Below are positions 7,574-16,368 of a stretch of 64,000 nucleotides of DNA, one piece after another. Each line of letters begins with the position of its first letter. Within the stretch, counting starts at the first letter, position 1. The position numbers and the translations under genes were made by a program. This DNA is from Solirubrobacter taibaiensis (GTDB lineage: Bacteria; Actinomycetota; Thermoleophilia; Solirubrobacterales; Solirubrobacteraceae). Where the stretch lies: positions 62,001 through 126,000 of the forward strand of contig JAPDDQ010000007.1 in the NCBI GenBank assembly GCA_027587225.1. Direction: 5' to 3'. The notes beneath the pieces are model-generated. The model was not told where the DNA came from and searched no databases. It saw nothing but the letters and a program-made list of their open reading frames with translations.

Positions 7574-9175
7574 GTGCGTGTCGCGCTCGCCGGTCTGATC
7601 TTCTTCGCGTTGGCGGTCCCGGCCCGCGCGGACACCTGGGTGCCGGACGACCCGGCCGATCCGGACGTGCTCGCCGAGGTGAGCGCACCGGACGGCACCG
7701 CCGCGACGAGCTCCAAGGTCGAGGAGTTCGGGCCGCTGTACGTGCGCGTCCGGCTCCCCGGCCGCACGTGGGGAGAGGAGGTCGCGATCGGCGATTCGGT
7801 CGGCGCAGCGGACGTGGCCGTGGCGCCCAGCGGCTGGGTGGCGGTCGCGTGGAGCGACGACGGCCTCGAGGAGACGCACGTGGCCGTCTTGCACCCGGAC
7901 GGGCGGCGCACCGAGCAGCGGCTCGAGCGCAGCCGCAGCGAGGAGGTCACCGTCGCCATCGACGCGCGCGGCACCGCTACGGCTGCTTGGCAGTCCGGGG
8001 ACGGGATGCGCGCGACGGACGGGTTCTCCACGCCGGAGGCCGAGAACTTCGACGTGACGGTGAGCCCGGGTGGGCGCCGGCTGCTCTCCTGGGAAGCGTC
8101 CGCAGGCGTGCTCGCCCGCGTCGATGGCGAGCCGCCGCAGCTCGTCGCGCCGGACGCGGGGGTGACCGAGATCGAGTCGGAGATCGGCGAGGACGGCGCG
8201 GCGTTGATCGCGTACCGCGACCTGGTCTCGCACGGCGTGGCCGTCGTGGACCGCGCGGCCGGCGGCGCATGGATGCCGCCGCACGGGGTCACGGCGGGCC
8301 GCACGAGCGAGCCCCTGTCCAGGACGGAGCCCAACGGGGTGTCCACGGTGCTGGCGGTGGACGGTCGCGCCGCGGTCGTGTGGTCGTCGCCCGGCTGGAA
8401 CAGCCGGGTGTGGGCCGTCGCCGGACGGGCCGGCGGCGCGTGGGATCCGCCGACGCCGCTCTCCTTCCCGCTCCGGTTTGCGAGTCCCGCGGAGGCGACC
8501 GTCGATGCGGCGGGCAATCCACGCGTGCTGTGGGCCGAGCAGGCGGGTCCGCGCGGCGCGAAGGCGGTGGTCGATGCCGTGCCCGACACCACCGCGTTGG
8601 GCGCCGAGCTGACGCTCCCGCCGCGGCTCCCCGCCACGGACGACGGCTCCCTCACGATCGTCGCGCGGGCCCGCTGCGCGAAGGCGTGCGAGGTCGGCGT
8701 CCGCAGTGGCAATCGCATCGCCGCGCGCACGTTGCGGGCCGGGGAGACCACGACCTTCCGGCTCAAGGCCGGTGACATCCGCCTGCTCTACCCGCGCAAC
8801 CGGCGCCGGGTGCAGGTGGAGCTCGGCGCGGCGGATCGCTCCGGGCACGACCGGGTCGTCAAGCGCACGTTCACCGTCCGCGTGATCCGGCGACCGATCC
8901 GGTCCTTCAAGGTCGGTCCGTCGCACGATTTCGTGATGGGCTCGCGCGCGGGCAACCGAGCCGTGGGCCGGCTCGTCAACGCGCTGCTCGAAGGCCTCGC
9001 GAGCGGCGACATCCGCACCGAGCGTGAGTTGATCCGTCGATACCAGGCCGGCGCGCGGATCGTCGATGACTTCGACGGCGGGATCGACACCGCGGTCGGC
9101 GACGAGATCTTCGCGGTCGTGATCGTCCCGTTCGCGCTGAAGGGGTTCTCGGCCGAGAGCGTGCTGGGCTCGTGA
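7574..9175 (+). CDS. Exported beta-repeat protein, paralogue 1 of 4
   Basis: 533 residues from GTG 7574 (signal peptide LAGLIFFALAVPARA, then DTWVPDDPADPD). The N-terminal ~340 residues alternate short beta-type repeats (VDVTV/VAVAPSGWVAVAWSDD, DARGTATAAWQSG, DAAGNPRVLWAEQ), suggesting a beta-propeller. A C-terminal beta domain has the paired cysteines RCAKAC. The final ~90 residues (RPIRSFKVGPSHDFVMGSRA onward) are helical and shared with paralogues 3 and 4. Its stop overlaps the next GTG (GTGA), giving translational coupling. I do not recognise a named family. Confidence 0.7.
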   Translation: MRVALAGLIFFALAVPARADTWVPDDPADPDVLAEVSAPDGTAATSSKVEEFGPLYVRVRLPGRTWGEEVAIGDSVGAADVAVAPSGWVAVAWSDDGLEETHVAVLHPDGRRTEQRLERSRSEEVTVAIDARGTATAAWQSGDGMRATDGFSTPEAENFDVTVSPGGRRLLSWEASAGVLARVDGEPPQLVAPDAGVTEIESEIGEDGAALIAYRDLVSHGVAVVDRAAGGAWMPPHGVTAGRTSEPLSRTEPNGVSTVLAVDGRAAVVWSSPGWNSRVWAVAGRAGGAWDPPTPLSFPLRFASPAEATVDAAGNPRVLWAEQAGPRGAKAVVDAVPDTTALGAELTLPPRLPATDDGSLTIVARARCAKACEVGVRSGNRIAARTLRAGETTTFRLKAGDIRLLYPRNRRRVQVELGAADRSGHDRVVKRTFTVRVIRRPIRSFKVGPSHDFVMGSRAGNRAVGRLVNALLEGLASGDIRTERELIRRYQAGARIVDDFDGGIDTAVGDEIFAVVIVPFALKGFSAESVLGS

Positions 9176-10467
9176 GGGTCGCGGTGGCCGTGCTGTTGTT
9201 CCTCGCGCTCGCCGCCGATGCCCGCGCCGACGCGTGGATCCCGATCCCGCTCGGCGACCACCGCGTCGACCCGCTGGTCGCGGCCGACGGGACCTCCGCG
9301 CACGTCGACCGGTACACCTCCCCGCTGAGCCTCGTCGTGCACCGGCCTGGCCAGGAGCCGACGGTGATCGACCTCTCGAAGCAGGCGTTCGAGACTGACG
9401 CGGCGGTCGCACCCGGTGGGTGGGCCGCCGTCGCCTGGACGGACACCGAAGGCCGGATGCAGGCGGCCGTCCACCGCCCCGACGGCACCGTGATGCGGCG
9501 CATGCTCGATCGCGACAGCGTCAGCCGTCCGGTGATCGGGATCGACGGGACCGGCCACACGCTCGTCGGCTGGGTCGGCCGGGCAGGAGAAGAGGACACC
9601 GAGTGGGTCGGCCGCTGGGCGGGCGGGCCGGGGCTCGCGCGACAGCCCGATCTGCCCGGAGCGATCGCGGTCGACGTTGCGGTCAGTGCCAGTGGCCACC
9701 GGCTGCTCGCGTGGACGACCGACACCGGGACGTTCGCGCGCCTGAACGACGAGCCCGCGGTCTCGCTCGGCGCCGCGGGATGGGACGACCTGGTCGCGCG
9801 CGTCAACGACGCGGGCGCGGCGCTGGTCGCCGCCAACGTCCGCGCAGAAGGAATGTCGATCGCCGAACGTCCCGCCGGCGCCGGCTGGACACCGCTCCGT
9901 AACCGCTCCGGCGGGTACCGCATCCTGCCGTACCTGTTCGACGACCAGCCACAGCTGTTCGCGGTGCTCGCCCCGAGCGGCCGCGCCGCGGTCACCTGGC
10001 TCACGCGCCGTGAGAGCGGCCAGTCGTTCCGCGTCGCCGCCCTCGGCGGCACGGTCGGCGGCGTGTGGGGCCCGGCGACGCGGCTCTCGTCCCCCGTCCG
10101 GGACGCGCACACGGCGACCCCTGTGCTCGATCCCGCGGGCAATCCGGAGGTGGTCTGGGACGAGGGCGGCGTCTTCCGCGCCGCGCGGCACGACCTCGCC
10201 GCCCTGCCCGACACCGTCCCGTTACGCGCGACCGCGAAGCTCTCCGCGCGCGGCACCCGTGTCATCGCCCGCGTGCGCTGCTCGAAGGCGTGCGACGCGG
10301 GGCTGAGCATGCGTGATGGCAGCAGCGAGGCGAGAGCGATCCGCGCGAACCGGACCTCGGAGGTACGGCTCAGGATCGAGCGCAGGCGCCGCGTCCGCGT
10401 CACGCTGGTGGTCGCGGACCGGGCGGGCCACACCCAGCGTTGGACGCGAACGTTGCGCGTACGCTGA
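9172..10467 (+). CDS. Exported beta-repeat protein, paralogue 2 of 4 (lacks C-terminal module)
   Basis: 431 residues from GTG 9172, with a signal peptide ending ADARA and DAWIPIPLGD as the mature start. It shares the repeat architecture of its neighbours (VAPGGWAAVAWTDTEGR, VSASGHRLLAWTTDTG, DPAGNPEVVWDEGG) and the RCSKAC pair. It ends at AGHTQRWTRTLRVR, exactly where the other three copies continue into the conserved RSFKV module. The missing ~90 residues look like a clean module loss rather than a frameshift. Function unknown. Confidence 0.68.
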   Translation: MRVAVAVLLFLALAADARADAWIPIPLGDHRVDPLVAADGTSAHVDRYTSPLSLVVHRPGQEPTVIDLSKQAFETDAAVAPGGWAAVAWTDTEGRMQAAVHRPDGTVMRRMLDRDSVSRPVIGIDGTGHTLVGWVGRAGEEDTEWVGRWAGGPGLARQPDLPGAIAVDVAVSASGHRLLAWTTDTGTFARLNDEPAVSLGAAGWDDLVARVNDAGAALVAANVRAEGMSIAERPAGAGWTPLRNRSGGYRILPYLFDDQPQLFAVLAPSGRAAVTWLTRRESGQSFRVAALGGTVGGVWGPATRLSSPVRDAHTATPVLDPAGNPEVVWDEGGVFRAARHDLAALPDTVPLRATAKLSARGTRVIARVRCSKACDAGLSMRDGSSEARAIRANRTSEVRLRIERRRRVRVTLVVADRAGHTQRWTRTLRVR

Positions 10468-10475
10468 GCGACCCC

Positions 10476-12092
10476 GTGCGCTCGCTCCTCGTTCTCGCGC
10501 TCTTTCTAGCGGTGGCCACCGCGGCGCACGCCGACGCCTGGGTACCCGCGGACCCGCCACGGGACGAGCCGTTCGCGCTCACGGCGGCGGATGGCACCGC
10601 CGTTCGCGTCAACCAGGTGGACCTCGCGCCGCTGAGCATCGAAGTCCGTCCTCCGGCGGGCTCGTTCCGCGAATCGACGCTCGTGGGTGAAGAAGTCGAG
10701 GACGCCGACGCCGCGGTCGCGCCCGGCGGGTGGGCCGCGGTCGCGTGGCAGGACCTCACCTCCGGACTGCGGCTCACGGTCGTGCGGCCGGACGGCACCA
10801 GCACGGAGCGCAAGCTCGACGGCACGCAGGCCACGGCCCCCACCGTGGGGATCGACGCCTTCGGCAACGTGACCGCGGCGTGGCTGACGCCCGCCGGACT
10901 GCAGACGACCCGCGGGCTCGTCGCCCCGCAGGCCTCTGCGGTCGACGTCGCCGTGAGCCCGAGCGGCCGACGCCTACTCACCTGGGGCACCGAGACGGCC
11001 GTGTTCGCGCGCGCGGACGACGAGCCGATCCAGCAGCTCGGGGCGGCTTCGCTCCCGTCCCGGATGACGGCGGAGATCGCCGACGACGGCGCGGCACTGG
11101 CGGCCTTCCAGGACGGTCCGACGGGCGCCGTCACCGTCGTCGACCGGCCGGCCGGCGGGGCTTGGAGCGCGCCGCACGCCGTGTCCGGTCTGTATCCCGC
11201 AGTCCCGCGCTCCTTCGGAGACGACTTCAACTATCTCTCGACCGTGCTCACGGCGGACGGACGAGCGGTGGTCGCCTGGGAGCACTCGCGCGGGCCGAGC
11301 CTCGGCGTCTTCGGCGTCGGTGGACGCCCCGGAGGCGCGTGGGGCCCGCCCACGCCCCTCTCCTCCCCGATCCGCGACGCGGGCGCCATGCAGGCCGGTT
11401 TCGGCGCCGCCGGCGATCCGCACGTGCTGTGGGGTGAATCGGAGATCGGGGAGCGAGGCGCGAAGTGGGTTGTGGGCGCCACGCCTGACGCGGTGCCGCT
11501 GGACGCGCAGCTGACGTTGCCGGCCCGCCGCCTGTCGACCCGCACCGGCGCGCTGGAGATCACGGCGAGCGTCCGCTGCGCCAAGCCGTGCGACGTCCGT
11601 CTCAGCGCCCACCGCTCATTCACCTCCGACACCCGCGCGCTGCCCGCGGGGCGCACCACCCGGCTCCGGCTGCGCTTCACCGACATCCAGGTGCTGTACC
11701 CGCGCGATCCCCACGTGGCGAAGGTGGAGCTCGCGGTGGCCGATCGCGCGGGCCACGTGCAGCGCACGAAGCGGACCTATCGGGTGCGGGTCATCCAACG
11801 CTCGATGCGCTCGTTCCGGGTCGGGCCGTCGCGGAAGTTCGGCACCGGGAGCCGCGCCGGTGACCGGGCCGTCGGCCGGCTCGTCAACACGATGCTCGAA
11901 GGCCTGCACACGCGCGAGATCCGGACGGAGCGCGAACTGCGGCGCAAGTACCAGGCGGGCAAGCGCGAGTTGGAGCGCGCGGGCTACGACCTCGGGTTCG
12001 ACTCCGCGACGGAGCGTCAGATCCTGGCCGTGCTCGAGGTGCCGCTCGCGCTCAAGGGCTACTTCGCGCACCGGGTTCTCGGCGTGGACTGA
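10476..12092 (+). CDS. Exported beta-repeat protein, paralogue 3 of 4
   Basis: 538 residues from GTG 10476, 8 bp after the previous stop. The signal peptide VRSLLVLALFLAVATAAHA precedes DAWVPADPP. The order is the same as in paralogue 1: beta-repeats with PGGWAAVAWQD, SPSGRRLLTWGTE and DGRAVVAWE; the Cys pair RCAKPC; then QRSMRSFRVGPSRKFGTGSR and the helical tail with LVNTMLEGL, RTERELRRKYQAG and VPLALKGYFAHRVLG. Paralogues 1 and 3 are the most alike in the tail. It is exported and probably cell-surface or secreted; the ligand is unknown. Confidence 0.7.
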   Translation: MRSLLVLALFLAVATAAHADAWVPADPPRDEPFALTAADGTAVRVNQVDLAPLSIEVRPPAGSFRESTLVGEEVEDADAAVAPGGWAAVAWQDLTSGLRLTVVRPDGTSTERKLDGTQATAPTVGIDAFGNVTAAWLTPAGLQTTRGLVAPQASAVDVAVSPSGRRLLTWGTETAVFARADDEPIQQLGAASLPSRMTAEIADDGAALAAFQDGPTGAVTVVDRPAGGAWSAPHAVSGLYPAVPRSFGDDFNYLSTVLTADGRAVVAWEHSRGPSLGVFGVGGRPGGAWGPPTPLSSPIRDAGAMQAGFGAAGDPHVLWGESEIGERGAKWVVGATPDAVPLDAQLTLPARRLSTRTGALEITASVRCAKPCDVRLSAHRSFTSDTRALPAGRTTRLRLRFTDIQVLYPRDPHVAKVELAVADRAGHVQRTKRTYRVRVIQRSMRSFRVGPSRKFGTGSRAGDRAVGRLVNTMLEGLHTREIRTERELRRKYQAGKRELERAGYDLGFDSATERQILAVLEVPLALKGYFAHRVLGVD

Positions 12093-12110
12093 GCGGGTAA
12101 CGCGGCGGAG

Positions 12111-13898
12111 GTGCGCCCCCTCCTCCTCGCCGCCCTGCTGCTCGTGTGCGCGGCGCCCGCGCGCGCCGACGTGTTCGTGCCCGCGGATCCGGCCGGCCCG
12201 GCCGATGCGCACTGCGTCGATGCGGCCGGCGACGTGGTCGCCGTCACCCGCAAGGTGCGGGAGGGCTGGGTGATCGAGGCGAGCGTCGGCGGCGGGCCCT
12301 GGCAGCGCCTGCTCGGGGCGCCGGTCCGCGCGCTGTACGGCTTCTGCCCGTCGGTCGCGGCCGCCGCCGACGGAACGGCGGTGATCGCGGGTGGTCAGCC
12401 GATCGCGCGGATCGCCGTGCGTCGCCCCGGTGGCACGTTCGGGACGGCGAGCGCGCTCGGCCGGACCGGCTACGACGTCGCGCTTGCGGCCGCTCCGGGC
12501 GGCTGGGTGACCGCGGCCTGGACGCGCACCGGAATCCGCTCGCTCAACAGCGCGCTCAACGCGCTAGTGATCGCCCCGTCCGGCGCCGTCACCAGGGCGG
12601 TGCTCGACCGCGGGCAGGGACTCGGGGGGCCGCGTGTCGTGCTCGGGCCCGACGGCACCGCGACCGTCGCGTGGAACAACCAGGTCACCCGGCGCTTCGC
12701 CGAGTTCCGCGGCGGCGCGTGGGGCGCGCCGATCGAGCTGGAGGGCGGCTCGGGATCACGCGCCGGCGACGGTGGCCTCGCGCTCGCGGCCACGCCGAGC
12801 GGCCGTCGCCTGTTCGCGTGGGCGGCCGATGACGGCATCCGCGTGCAGGCCGACGGCGAGCCGCTGGCGGTCGTCCTGCCGGTCACGGACGGCACCGCCG
12901 TGGCGGGCGCGCTCGCCGACGACGGCTCCGCGATCGTCACTGCGACCGGCCTCGCGAACACGACCGAAGCGGCCGACCGCGGGCCGGGCGGGGCGTGGTC
13001 GGTCCCGCACACGATCTCGACCGGCGAGCGCACGACGGACTACACCGACACGCCGGGACCACCGCCGTTCAGCGTGGTGGTCGCGCCGGGCGGACGGGCG
13101 GCGGCGGCATGGCTCGCGGGAGCGCAGATCGCCGCCGCCGGCGGACAGGCGGGAGGCGCCTGGGGCGCAGCCACGCCCGTGTCCCTGCCCACACGCTCGG
13201 CGTACGCGTTCGATCTCTCGCTTACCGGACGGGAGCCCCGCCTGCTGTTCGGCAGCCCCGACGGCGGGCCGCTGCGCGGAGCGCTCCTCGCGGCGACCGC
13301 TCCCGTCGACACGTCCGCGCCTACGTTCAGCGCGCAGGTGCCGCGCCGGCTGCCGGGCACGAAGACCGGCCGGATCACGTTGCCCGTGGCCGTGCAGTGC
13401 GAGGAGGCGTGCGACGCTCGCATCGAGGTGGATTCCGAGACCTACGCGGTGCGCGCGCTCGGCGCCGGCGAGCAGACCGCGGTGCGCCTGTCGACGCGGC
13501 TGGACATCGGGCGTGCGGGCGACCGGCGAGTGGCCTTCCGGATCATCGCCGGCGACCGCGCCGGCAACGTGACCCGCCGCCGCGCGAGCGTCCGCGTGCG
13601 CGTGCTCGATCGCCCGATCCGGTCGTTCAAGGTCGCGCTCGATCACGACTTCGGCATGTTCAGCGCCGCCGGCGACCGCGCGGTCGCGCGCTTCGTCAAC
13701 GACATGATCGACCGGCTCGCGCGCGGCGAGCTGAAGACCTACCGCGCGTTCCGCAGGCTGTACGACGCCGGCTTCGATCGCATCGAGCGCGCCTATGACG
13801 AGGCCGGCGATACCGCCGTGCGCGACGCGATCGCCGACGCGCTGTATGTCCCCGCCGCGCGTGCCGGCCTTGACGCCGAGACCCTGTTCGACGGTTAG
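12111..13898 (+). CDS. Exported beta-repeat protein, paralogue 4 of 4
   Basis: 595 residues from GTG 12111, 18 bp after paralogue 3. The signal peptide VRPLLLAALLLVCAAPARA is followed by DVFVPADPAGPADAHC. It is longer than its siblings in the repeat region. It keeps the QCEEAC pair and the tail DRPIRSFKVALDHDFGMFSA, but the tail has diverged (RFVNDMIDRLARGELKTYRA). It probably shares a transcript with the preceding four genes. It converges on the LysR gene, with only 15 bp between stops. Confidence 0.7.
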   Translation: MRPLLLAALLLVCAAPARADVFVPADPAGPADAHCVDAAGDVVAVTRKVREGWVIEASVGGGPWQRLLGAPVRALYGFCPSVAAAADGTAVIAGGQPIARIAVRRPGGTFGTASALGRTGYDVALAAAPGGWVTAAWTRTGIRSLNSALNALVIAPSGAVTRAVLDRGQGLGGPRVVLGPDGTATVAWNNQVTRRFAEFRGGAWGAPIELEGGSGSRAGDGGLALAATPSGRRLFAWAADDGIRVQADGEPLAVVLPVTDGTAVAGALADDGSAIVTATGLANTTEAADRGPGGAWSVPHTISTGERTTDYTDTPGPPPFSVVVAPGGRAAAAWLAGAQIAAAGGQAGGAWGAATPVSLPTRSAYAFDLSLTGREPRLLFGSPDGGPLRGALLAATAPVDTSAPTFSAQVPRRLPGTKTGRITLPVAVQCEEACDARIEVDSETYAVRALGAGEQTAVRLSTRLDIGRAGDRRVAFRIIAGDRAGNVTRRRASVRVRVLDRPIRSFKVALDHDFGMFSAAGDRAVARFVNDMIDRLARGELKTYRAFRRLYDAGFDRIERAYDEAGDTAVRDAIADALYVPAARAGLDAETLFDG

Positions 13899-13913
13899 CC
13901 GGGACGGCGCAGG

Positions 13914-14876
13914 TCAGCCGCGGCCGGCGAGCGCCGGCTCCGGGGGTGCGTGCTTGCGCTCGAGAATCGCGCAGATCTCCAACAGCAGTTCGAGGAACTG
14001 GCCGACCGCACCGCACGGCTCGCTCTCGCGCAGCCAGACGGCGCCGATGCTGGCCGCGGCGAGCACCTCGCTCAGGTCGATCGCGGTGATCCGCGGGTCG
14101 GCTTCGGTGACCGCCAGGCGCGGCACCACGGCCGCGCCCACGCCCGCGCCGACCAGCGCTTGGACGGTCTGCGGCGAGTCCGAGCGGAAGACGATGCGTG
14201 GCTCGCCGAGCTCTGCCGCCTGTACGCCGACCATCCAGGGTTCGACCTTCCGGGATTGGGAGGCGATCAGTGGCAGCTGCCCGATCTGCGCCACCGTCGG
14301 CGGGTGCGCGCTGCGCGCGATCGGCGCCCCGGCCGGGACCAGCAGCACCCACGGCACCGACATCAGCCGGCACGCTTCGAACGGGCCGGGCTCGATCGGC
14401 AGGTGCGCGAGCGCGAGGTCGATGCTCCCCTTGCGCACGAGCTCCAGCAGCGGCGTGTCCGTGACGGTCTCCCGCGATGCGACCCGCACGCCGGGGTGGC
14501 GGCGCCCGAACGCGACCAGCGCCGGGGCGAGGATGCGCGTCGGGACACCCGCGAAGAAGCCGACCCGCACGTCGCCGGAGCGGCCGCCCTGGAGGTCGCC
14601 GATGTCGGCCTTCGCGGCTTCGATCGTGGCGAGGATCTCGTTCGCGTGGTTGAGCAGGAGCTCACCCGCTTCGGTCAGCTCGACCGGCTTCGGTCCCTGG
14701 GAGCGTTCGATCAACCGCTCCCCGGTGAGCTGCTCGAGGTACGCGATCTGCCGGCTGATCGCGGACTGCGCGTAGCCCAGCCGATCGGCCGCCCGACGGA
14801 ACGACCGCTCCTCCGCGACTGCGGCCAACGCCGCGAAGTGGCGCAGCTCGATGCCCAACCAGCTGTCTCGTCTCAC
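13914..14876 (-). CDS. LysR family transcriptional regulator
   Basis: 320 residues. The winged HTH is N-terminal (LRHFAALAAVAEERSFRRAA, then LGYAQSAISRQIAYLEQLTG, then ERSQGPKPVELTEAGELLL). The co-inducer domain of two alpha/beta lobes follows (DVRVGFFAGVPTRILAPAL; PQTVQALVGAGVGAAVVPRL). It is a DNA-binding activator or repressor responding to a small molecule. The MFS gene behind it on the same strand is the obvious candidate target, but LysR regulators usually sit divergent from theirs, so the link is weak. Confidence 0.9.
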   Translation of the reverse strand: MRRDSWLGIELRHFAALAAVAEERSFRRAADRLGYAQSAISRQIAYLEQLTGERLIERSQGPKPVELTEAGELLLNHANEILATIEAAKADIGDLQGGRSGDVRVGFFAGVPTRILAPALVAFGRRHPGVRVASRETVTDTPLLELVRKGSIDLALAHLPIEPGPFEACRLMSVPWVLLVPAGAPIARSAHPPTVAQIGQLPLIASQSRKVEPWMVGVQAAELGEPRIVFRSDSPQTVQALVGAGVGAAVVPRLAVTEADPRITAIDLSEVLAAASIGAVWLRESEPCGAVGQFLELLLEICAILERKHAPPEPALAGRG

Positions 14877-14952
14877 CGTTCGGACTAGGTGCCCTCACGG
14901 TTGATGCTCTCAACATCGGTGCGGTGCGATCGAGCGGTTCGAGCCGTATTTC

Positions 14953-14968
14953 GGTCCGCCTGCGGACC
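14953..14968 (-). terminator. Short hairpin downstream of the MFS gene
   Basis: GGTCCGC and GCGGACC form a 7-bp stem with a 2-base loop, 12 bases past the stop of the minus-strand MFS gene. No T-run follows, so termination is uncertain; an operator role is possible. Confidence 0.3.
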
Positions 14969-14979
14969 CGATTGGCCGG

Positions 14980-16368
14980 TTATGCCGCTGGACGGTGAGG
15001 CTTTGGGACCGGCTGCGTCCAGATTGCGACCGTCGTGGAAGGTTTGCGGCTGAGCAGCAGCGTCGGCACCAGTGCCAGCAACGCTCCGGCGGCCGCCACC
15101 GCGAACGCGACCGTGTAGCCGGCCGCCTGCCCGTCGTGGGCGACCAGGATCGTCGCGGCGAGCTGCGCGCCGATCGCCGCGCCGGTGGTGCGCATGATCG
15201 TGTTCATCGCGCTCGTCACGCCGGTCTCGTGCGGCTGCGAGTGGTCGATCACGAGCGCCCCGATGGCCGCGAGCGCGAACGCCATGCCCGTGCCCATGAT
15301 CGGCATCCAGAGCGCGAAGACCAGCTCCGTGCCGTGAAGCGTGGCCAGACCCGCGAGGCTGACCGCGCCGAGCGCCAGCCCGATCCGCAGCGGCAGCGTG
15401 CGCCCGTGGCTGGTGCCGAGCCGGCCCGCGATCGGGCCGGCCGCGATCATCGCGAGGCTGAACGGCAGCAGGATGAGGCCCGCCTGGGTCGGCGTGAGCC
15501 CGAAGCCCGCCTGTGGTGATTGCAGGAAGCCCGGGACGAGCACGAAGAACGCCGTCATTGCGAAGCCGATCAGGATCGTGCTCGCGTTCGTCGCGGCCAT
15601 CCCGGGGCGCGCGAGCGTCTGCAGGTCGACGAGCGGGTCGTCAGTGCGTCGCTCGATCTGGACCCACGCGATGGCTGCTGCGATCGCGGTCGCAAGCAAG
15701 GCGACGGTGACGGCGGCCCCGCCCGTGTCGCTCAGCGCGAGCAGCAGCGTGGCGAGCGTGATGGACAGCGCCGCCGCGCCCTTGTAGTCCGGCTTGGCCG
15801 GCGTCTTCGTGGCGGACTCCGGCACGAACCGGATCACGAGCGCGGTGGCCGCGTAGACCGGGATCGCGCCGATCAGGAACAGCCAGTGCCGGTCCAGGTG
15901 CTCGACGATCACGCCGCTGAGCACCAGGCCCATCCCGCCGCCGATCCCGAACACGCTCGACACCGTCCCGATCGCGACGCCCACCTTCTCGGCCGGGAAC
16001 TGGTCGCGGATGATCCCGAACGCGAGCGGGAAGATCGCCGCCCCCGCGCCCTGCAACGCCCGGAACCCGATCAGCACCTCGATGTTCGGCGCCGCCGCCG
16101 CACCCAGCGACGCCGTCGCGAAGATCGCGAGCGAGATCACCAGCATCCGCTTCTTCCCGTGCGCGTCCCCGAGCTTCCCGATGATCGGCGTAAGCACGCT
16201 GCTCGACACCAGAAAGCTCGTCACCAGCCACGTCGTCCACTCCGGCGACGTGTGGAACTCGCGCTCGAAGAACGGCAGCGCAGGCACCACCAGCGTCTGC
16301 ATCAGCGCGAACGCCACGCCCGCGACAGTCAGCAGCGTGAGCGTGAGCTTGTAGTTGGCGCGGGGCAC
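14980..16368 (-). CDS. MFS transporter, DHA2-type drug efflux
   Basis: 462 residues with about 14 predicted hydrophobic helices. The motif-A-like loop GKLGDAHGKKRM follows helix 2. GFRALQGAGAAIFPLAFGII and GIGGGMGLVLSGVIVEH match the EmrB/QacA (DHA2) family of proton-coupled exporters. It probably exports an organic compound; the substrate is unknown. ATG 16368 (MPRANYKLTLTLL) lies inside the degenerate 3' end of the upstream PucR-like gene, so the two may be co-transcribed. Confidence 0.88.
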   Translation of the reverse strand: MPRANYKLTLTLLTVAGVAFALMQTLVVPALPFFEREFHTSPEWTTWLVTSFLVSSSVLTPIIGKLGDAHGKKRMLVISLAIFATASLGAAAAPNIEVLIGFRALQGAGAAIFPLAFGIIRDQFPAEKVGVAIGTVSSVFGIGGGMGLVLSGVIVEHLDRHWLFLIGAIPVYAATALVIRFVPESATKTPAKPDYKGAAALSITLATLLLALSDTGGAAVTVALLATAIAAAIAWVQIERRTDDPLVDLQTLARPGMAATNASTILIGFAMTAFFVLVPGFLQSPQAGFGLTPTQAGLILLPFSLAMIAAGPIAGRLGTSHGRTLPLRIGLALGAVSLAGLATLHGTELVFALWMPIMGTGMAFALAAIGALVIDHSQPHETGVTSAMNTIMRTTGAAIGAQLAATILVAHDGQAAGYTVAFAVAAAGALLALVPTLLLSRKPSTTVAIWTQPVPKPHRPAA

